From contig OKRF01000094.1 of the NCBI GenBank assembly GCA_900290315.1, positions 1-15,064 on the forward strand: a stretch of 15,064 bases of DNA. Direction: 5' to 3'. Both the position numbers and the translations under genes were made by a program. The stretch is from Candidatus Sulfopaludibacter sp. SbA3. GTDB lineage: Bacteria > Acidobacteriota > Terriglobia > Bryobacterales > Bryobacteraceae. This document shows positions 11,500-15,064 of the stretch, one piece after another. The notes under the pieces were generated by a model that saw only the letters and a program-made list of their open reading frames with translations, made no database searches and was not told the DNA's origin. Positions within the stretch are counted from its first letter, which is position 1, and every line of letters begins with the position of its first letter.

Positions 11500-12780
11500 A
11501 TGAAATACGCCTGGCTTGGCTGCCTGGTTTTTGGCGGCCTGCTTTTCGGGGGAACACAGGATTCCGATATCAATGTGAATACCCGCTACACCGTGGATGC
11601 CGTCACCATTTTTGGCAAGGGCTGGAAGACCACCTTCCTGGAGAACCACACAGACCAGGCGGAACAAACCCAAAGTCTCACAAGCAAACTGAAGGCCGAT
11701 CTGGTGGACCTGATCGGCCACAAGTTGAACCCGGGAGTGCTGGACACGCTGGCCCAGCGCATCAAGAAGGAACTGAGCGCCCGCGAAGTGACCCACCGCC
11801 TGCTGCGCAGCGATACGCCCGATCACGTGCAGGTGGAATTCGAGGTGACGCCGAACCGGGGTGGAGCCGATCTGAACGTCACCCAGTTCGCCTACAACTC
11901 GCGGCTGGGCTGGAGCGGCGCCGGGGAGGCCGGATTCAACCTGCAGCAGCATTATTTCATGCTGGGGCTGGTGAGCGATGGCGAATGGCTGCCGGAACGC
12001 AACGCCGGGTTCAATGTGAGATACGAAGACCGGCGCCTGGGCTCGGATCGCATCAGCCTGCGCCTCCAGTTCGAGAGCTATCACGACCAGTGGAACTCCA
12101 GTACCCTCCAGGCGCTCAAGACCGAAAGCCGGTTCACCTCAGACGCCTATCGAGACCGGCAAAACTTCCAGCCCATGGTGGCCATCAGCCTGGCCAAGCC
12201 GTTGAGCATCGAAGTGGGCGCCAGTTTCGAGCGTTTCGATAGCCAGATTCCGGGTGCGCCTGGGGAGGCCGCCAACGCCGTTTTCACCACTCTGCGCTAT
12301 CGCCGGCAACTGGAGGGGGCCGAGAATCAACAGGACATAGACGCCAGCTACGCCATGCGGGTGGCCGCCAAGACGCTCGCTAGCGATTTTTCCTACGCGC
12401 GCCACTCCGCGCGCCTGCACTATCATCTGCAACGCGGCAAGCATTCCTTCAGCGACAACTTCTGGGGAGGGGTCGTCACCGGGCGTGCGCCGCTGGATGA
12501 CCGTTTCGTACTGGGCAATAGTACCTATCTGCGCGGTTGGAACAAGTTTGAGATCGACCCAATCGGAGGAAACCGCGTGGTATGCAATTCCGTCGACTAC
12601 AGGTACGGCCCATTTCAGGCTTTCTACGATACCGGAGCGGTTTGGGACGAGGGCCAGCCTGCCGTGGCGAGGCACTCGGCGGGGATAGGGTTGCGCGCCT
12701 CCGTTCTGTCCCTGGCGGTAGCGTTTCCGCTGCGGGGTGGTCACGTGGAACCGATCTTCATTATGGGCTTGCTTTATTGA
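11500..12780 (+). CDS. BamA/D15-like outer-membrane beta-barrel protein with one POTRA-like domain
   Basis: The 426-residue protein starts at ATG 11500 with a signal peptide (MKYAWLGCLVFGGLLFGG). The frame is open further upstream, but that sequence overlaps the RRM gene and is not protein-like. Residues about 26-118 look like one POTRA domain (VDAVTIFG... to VQVEFEVTP). Residues 125-426 form a barrel. The conserved L6 motif is seen in FVLGNSTYLRGWNKF (336-350, RGW at 345-347), followed by VDYRYGPFQAFYDTGAVWD, the usual final strands of the D15 surface-antigen family. The last residue is Tyr. BamA itself has five POTRA domains and about 800 residues, so this is a small relative, perhaps a translocation or TamA-like protein. 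Its stop is followed at once by the next ATG. Confidence 0.83.
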   Translation: MKYAWLGCLVFGGLLFGGTQDSDINVNTRYTVDAVTIFGKGWKTTFLENHTDQAEQTQSLTSKLKADLVDLIGHKLNPGVLDTLAQRIKKELSAREVTHRLLRSDTPDHVQVEFEVTPNRGGADLNVTQFAYNSRLGWSGAGEAGFNLQQHYFMLGLVSDGEWLPERNAGFNVRYEDRRLGSDRISLRLQFESYHDQWNSSTLQALKTESRFTSDAYRDRQNFQPMVAISLAKPLSIEVGASFERFDSQIPGAPGEAANAVFTTLRYRRQLEGAENQQDIDASYAMRVAAKTLASDFSYARHSARLHYHLQRGKHSFSDNFWGGVVTGRAPLDDRFVLGNSTYLRGWNKFEIDPIGGNRVVCNSVDYRYGPFQAFYDTGAVWDEGQPAVARHSAGIGLRASVLSLAVAFPLRGGHVEPIFIMGLLY

Positions 12781-13416
12781 ATGGCGCCAATCGCGCGGAA
12801 AACACTGATTAGCCGAAGAAGCTGGCTGCTGGCCGGCCTGTCGGTATCTTTGTATTCAGCGCGCGGCGAAGAGCGGGCCAACGTTACTTTTGACGGAGAT
12901 AACCTTCACGTGGGGGCTCCTCCAAACTGGCATTTCCTGACGGGTAAACCGTTGCAACGCCTCAAGGACGGCGCCACCGTCGTGTATCTGGCACAGCTCG
13001 GAGTGTACGACGATGGCGCTTTCTCGCGGCCTATCCGCGTGGCCGGGGACCGGTTCGCCGTCAGCTACGACCTGTGGGACACGGACAAATTCTCCGTCAC
13101 GGCGCTAACTCCGACTCCGCATCCCTCACCCAATCTTTCGGCTTCGGCAGCGGAAGCCTGGTGCCTGGAGAACCTGGCGATCAGCGCGTCCAACCTGGCG
13201 CAGGAGCGCCGTTTCTGGCTGAAACTGGAGATGCGGATTGCGGACCAGAGGGATGCTTCCAGTGTGGTTGCCGGGAACGGACTCAGCATCCCGGAACTGG
13301 TCCGTTTCTTTGGCAAGAAGGCTGGCGCCGACGACCCGCCTTTGAAACTCGAGGCCGGCCCCTTGCGCCTGACAGACCTGGTCCATACAGCGGGCCGGGG
13401 GCCACGAATCGGGTGA
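12781..13416 (+). CDS. Exported protein with Tat-like signal, DUF4390-like by context
   Basis: The ATG directly follows the TGA of the barrel gene, so the two are an operon. The 211-residue product has an N-terminal SRRSWLLAGLSVSLYSARGE (11-30), fitting a twin-arginine signal (S-R-R-x-W-L-L). The mature part contains NWHFLTGKPLQRLKDGATVV (49-68), AVSYDLWDTDKFSVT (about 92-106), and FWLKLEMRIADQRD with IPELVRFFGKK. The pattern of a 'G.P' loop, 'YD' segment and a 'W.L....' strand resembles DUF4390, a periplasmic protein placed before NtrY-like kinases in proteobacteria. I base this on pattern and position, not a search. GTGA overlap couples it to the kinase gene. Possible role: periplasmic partner or input of that sensor (inference). 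Confidence 0.68.
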   Translation: MAPIARKTLISRRSWLLAGLSVSLYSARGEERANVTFDGDNLHVGAPPNWHFLTGKPLQRLKDGATVVYLAQLGVYDDGAFSRPIRVAGDRFAVSYDLWDTDKFSVTALTPTPHPSPNLSASAAEAWCLENLAISASNLAQERRFWLKLEMRIADQRDASSVVAGNGLSIPELVRFFGKKAGADDPPLKLEAGPLRLTDLVHTAGRGPRIG

Positions 13417-14825
13417 ACCGGCTTCGCAACAGACTGATTCTGGTTTTTCTGGCGGCTACGCTCGTGCCCCTGGCTGCTACTGTTTGGGTGACTACAGCGC
13501 TGCTCGAACAGAGCGATAATCCTTCTGCCATTAACAAGCTCGACACTCTTTCCAAATCGGTGCGCCCGCTGATGCATGAGTTCTACCAGAACGCCTGCGC
13601 CGATCTCAAGCGGCGAGCGCAGACGGGCGAAGTGGAACCGCGCAAGTTTCTGGCCGCTGATCGTAAGGCATGGCCGCAACCCATCCAGAATTTCGCGGAG
13701 GCGGGTGAACCGGAAGTCTTCGTGCACAATCGCGAAGGCGATCAGGTGGATTACCTGGTGCGCCGCGGCGACGCAGTCTGGTCGTACTCCACCCGGTTGG
13801 GCGGCGTGGCCACCGAGGAATTGCGCCGCGAGATCTCCGAAGCCCGGGACATAGTGGATCACGCGAGGAGTTTCGATCAGCCACGGGGCCTCAAGCTTGT
13901 GTACATCCTGGCGGCGGCCCTGTTCTGGCTGGGGGCCCTGGCACTGCTAGTGTACCTGGCGCATCGCATCAGCCGGCCCATTCATCGCCTCACGGCCGGC
14001 TTGGGGAAACTGGCGGCGGGGGACCTGAATGCCCGCGTAGAGGAAGGCCGCGACGACGAAATCGGCCGCGCCATCCGGGCCTTTAACGACATGGCGGGCA
14101 GGCTGCAAGAGAGCACCGAGCGGCTGGTTTACCTGCGCCAACTCGCCAGTTGGCAGACGCTGGCGCGCAAGATGGCGCACGAGGTGAAGAACTCTCTGAC
14201 GCCGATCCGGCTGACCGTGGAAGAGATGCTGGCGCGTTATGACGATTCCGATCGCAGCTTCATGACGCAGGCCACGCAGATTGTGGTGGATGAGATCGAG
14301 ACCCTGGAGAAACGCATTCGCGCGTTTTCGCAGTTTGCGGCCGAGCCTCCGGTGGAGAAGGCGCCGGTGGATGTCAATTCCATTCTGCAGGAGCGCATTG
14401 CCTTTCTGAAGATGGCTCACCCGGAAGTGGCGTACGACTGCCGATTGCAGGATGAAGTGCCGCGCGTGCTGGCCGATCAGGATCTGCTCAAGGGCATCCT
14501 GACGAACCTGCTGGAGAATGCCGCAGAAGCTGCGGGGCAGGGCGGGCACATTCTGGGTGTGACCGCGGCGGATAACGGGCGCGTCGCCATCGAGGTGCAC
14601 GATTCCGGTCCGGGGCTGAGCGAGCAGGCCCGTTTGTCGCTGTTTCAGCCCACCATTTCATTCAAGAAGCGGGGCATGGGGTTGGGGCTTTCCATCGCGC
14701 GTAAAAGCGCTTTGCTGTCGGGCGGGGACATTGTACTGGTGAAAGGAGAACTGGGTGGCGCCGGCTTCCGTGTGCTGCTGCCCGTGGCAACCAATGGCTT
14801 CCAAACGCGTTCTGATCGTGGATGA
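13413..14825 (+). CDS. NtrY-like sensor histidine kinase
   Basis: The start is GTG 13413, overlapping the previous stop as GTGA. The protein has 470 residues. A first membrane helix (8-28) is followed by a periplasmic sensor region (about 29-160), a second helix (163-183) and a HAMP domain (184-235: RISRPIHRLTAGLGKLAAGD). The dimerisation/phosphoacceptor motif is RKMAHEVKNSLTPIRLTVEE (252-271; His256). The ATPase domain has the N box NLLENAAEA (365-373; Asn369), G1 DSGPG (397-401) and G2 GMGLGLS (421-427). The 'AHEVKNSLTPI' motif is that of NtrY/NtrB-like kinases that phosphorylate NtrC-type regulators. No separate PAS domain is obvious. It overlaps the response-regulator gene by 32 nt. Confidence 0.92.
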   Translation: MNRLRNRLILVFLAATLVPLAATVWVTTALLEQSDNPSAINKLDTLSKSVRPLMHEFYQNACADLKRRAQTGEVEPRKFLAADRKAWPQPIQNFAEAGEPEVFVHNREGDQVDYLVRRGDAVWSYSTRLGGVATEELRREISEARDIVDHARSFDQPRGLKLVYILAAALFWLGALALLVYLAHRISRPIHRLTAGLGKLAAGDLNARVEEGRDDEIGRAIRAFNDMAGRLQESTERLVYLRQLASWQTLARKMAHEVKNSLTPIRLTVEEMLARYDDSDRSFMTQATQIVVDEIETLEKRIRAFSQFAAEPPVEKAPVDVNSILQERIAFLKMAHPEVAYDCRLQDEVPRVLADQDLLKGILTNLLENAAEAAGQGGHILGVTAADNGRVAIEVHDSGPGLSEQARLSLFQPTISFKKRGMGLGLSIARKSALLSGGDIVLVKGELGGAGFRVLLPVATNGFQTRSDRG

Positions 14826-15064
14826 CGAAGAGAATATCGGCCGTTCCCTGCGCATGATTCTGGAACGCGAGGGTTACGCCGTGAACGTCTGCCGGAGCGT
14901 GGCCGAATTCGGCCGGCATCCGGATTCACAGCGCGCCGACGCTTACCTGTTCGACATGAAACTGCCGGACGGCAATGGCATCGACCTGTTGAAGGTGGTG
15001 AAGCAGAACGGCGGCCCTTCCCCCGCCATCATGATTTCGGGCCACGGCACCATTGCCGACGCGT
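14794..15064 (+). CDS. NtrC/NtrX-like response regulator, receiver domain (3' cut by window)
   Basis: ATG 14794 begins MASKRVLIVDDEENIGRSLR, a receiver domain. Acidic pocket Asp10/Asp11, phosphoacceptor Asp54 (LFDMKLPDGNGIDLL), and switch Ser82 (IMISGHGTI) are present in the 90 residues visible. It overlaps the kinase gene by 32 nt, so the pair is co-expressed. Fusion to an AAA+ sigma-54 activator domain is expected for an NtrC-type protein ('ISGHGTI.DA' is typical of that group), but lies beyond the edge. Confidence 0.9.
   Translation, partial: MASKRVLIVDDEENIGRSLRMILEREGYAVNVCRSVAEFGRHPDSQRADAYLFDMKLPDGNGIDLLKVVKQNGGPSPAIMISGHGTIADA

Noticed and set aside
1..15064. CRISPR array, tRNA or rRNA genes, phage or plasmid replication genes
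   Set aside because: No regularly spaced repeats, cloverleaf-like segments, rRNA landmarks or replication/phage proteins were seen on either strand.

Overview
This is a GC-rich bacterial chromosome segment that most resembles Acidobacteriota of the Solibacter/Bryobacter type. That placement is inferred from gene families, not from a marker gene. The clues are an Oar-like TonB-dependent outer-membrane receptor, a PadR regulator translationally coupled to a membrane protein, an ECHDC3-type crotonase, a small RRM protein with a disordered tail, and NtrY/NtrC-like regulators next to a BamA-like barrel. No rRNA, tRNA or CRISPR array was seen.

Layout. 1-953 (+) is the C-terminal part of a TonB-dependent receptor, cut by the window edge. 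1090-1654 holds the C-terminal half of an IS110-family transposase (- strand), flanked by inverted copies of a 16-bp motif. 1705-2819 (-) is accA followed by a small Cys-containing membrane-anchored protein, coupled through a GTGA overlap. An inverted repeat sits directly upstream of accA. 2978-3457 (+) is an unrecognised protein with a strong Shine-Dalgarno. 3493-5520 (+) is a tightly packed set: APS reductase (cysH), APS kinase (cysC) and a PHP phosphoesterase whose N-terminal metal motif lies in a different frame from the rest. 5521-6156 is gene-poor. It contains a decayed DUF433/DUF5615 antitoxin-toxin pair with a 5-bp tandem duplication, a second frameshift and an inverted toxin fragment. 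6157-7413 (-) is a YprB-like RNase H-fold exonuclease, divergent from a GT39-like membrane protein (7453-8847, +). PadR (8883-9200) follows with a clear promoter and palindromic operator, then a coupled membrane protein that appears frameshifted near its 3' end. A long perfect hairpin separates this from a convergent ECHDC3-like crotonase (9983-10759, -). 10941-11357 (+) is an RRM protein. 11500 to the window end (+) is a tight operon: BamA/D15-like barrel, Tat-signal periplasmic protein, NtrY-like kinase and NtrC-like receiver (cut by the edge).

How genes work together. cysH and cysC both act on APS, for sulfite and PAPS formation respectively. PadR probably represses its own promoter and the coupled membrane gene. 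The kinase/regulator pair follows an envelope-protein pair and may sense envelope or nitrogen/redox status (inference). The main anomalies are four reading-frame disruptions (one in the PHP gene, two in DUF433, one in the PadR-linked membrane gene) and a 26-bp hairpin repeat found just after two separate minus-strand genes.
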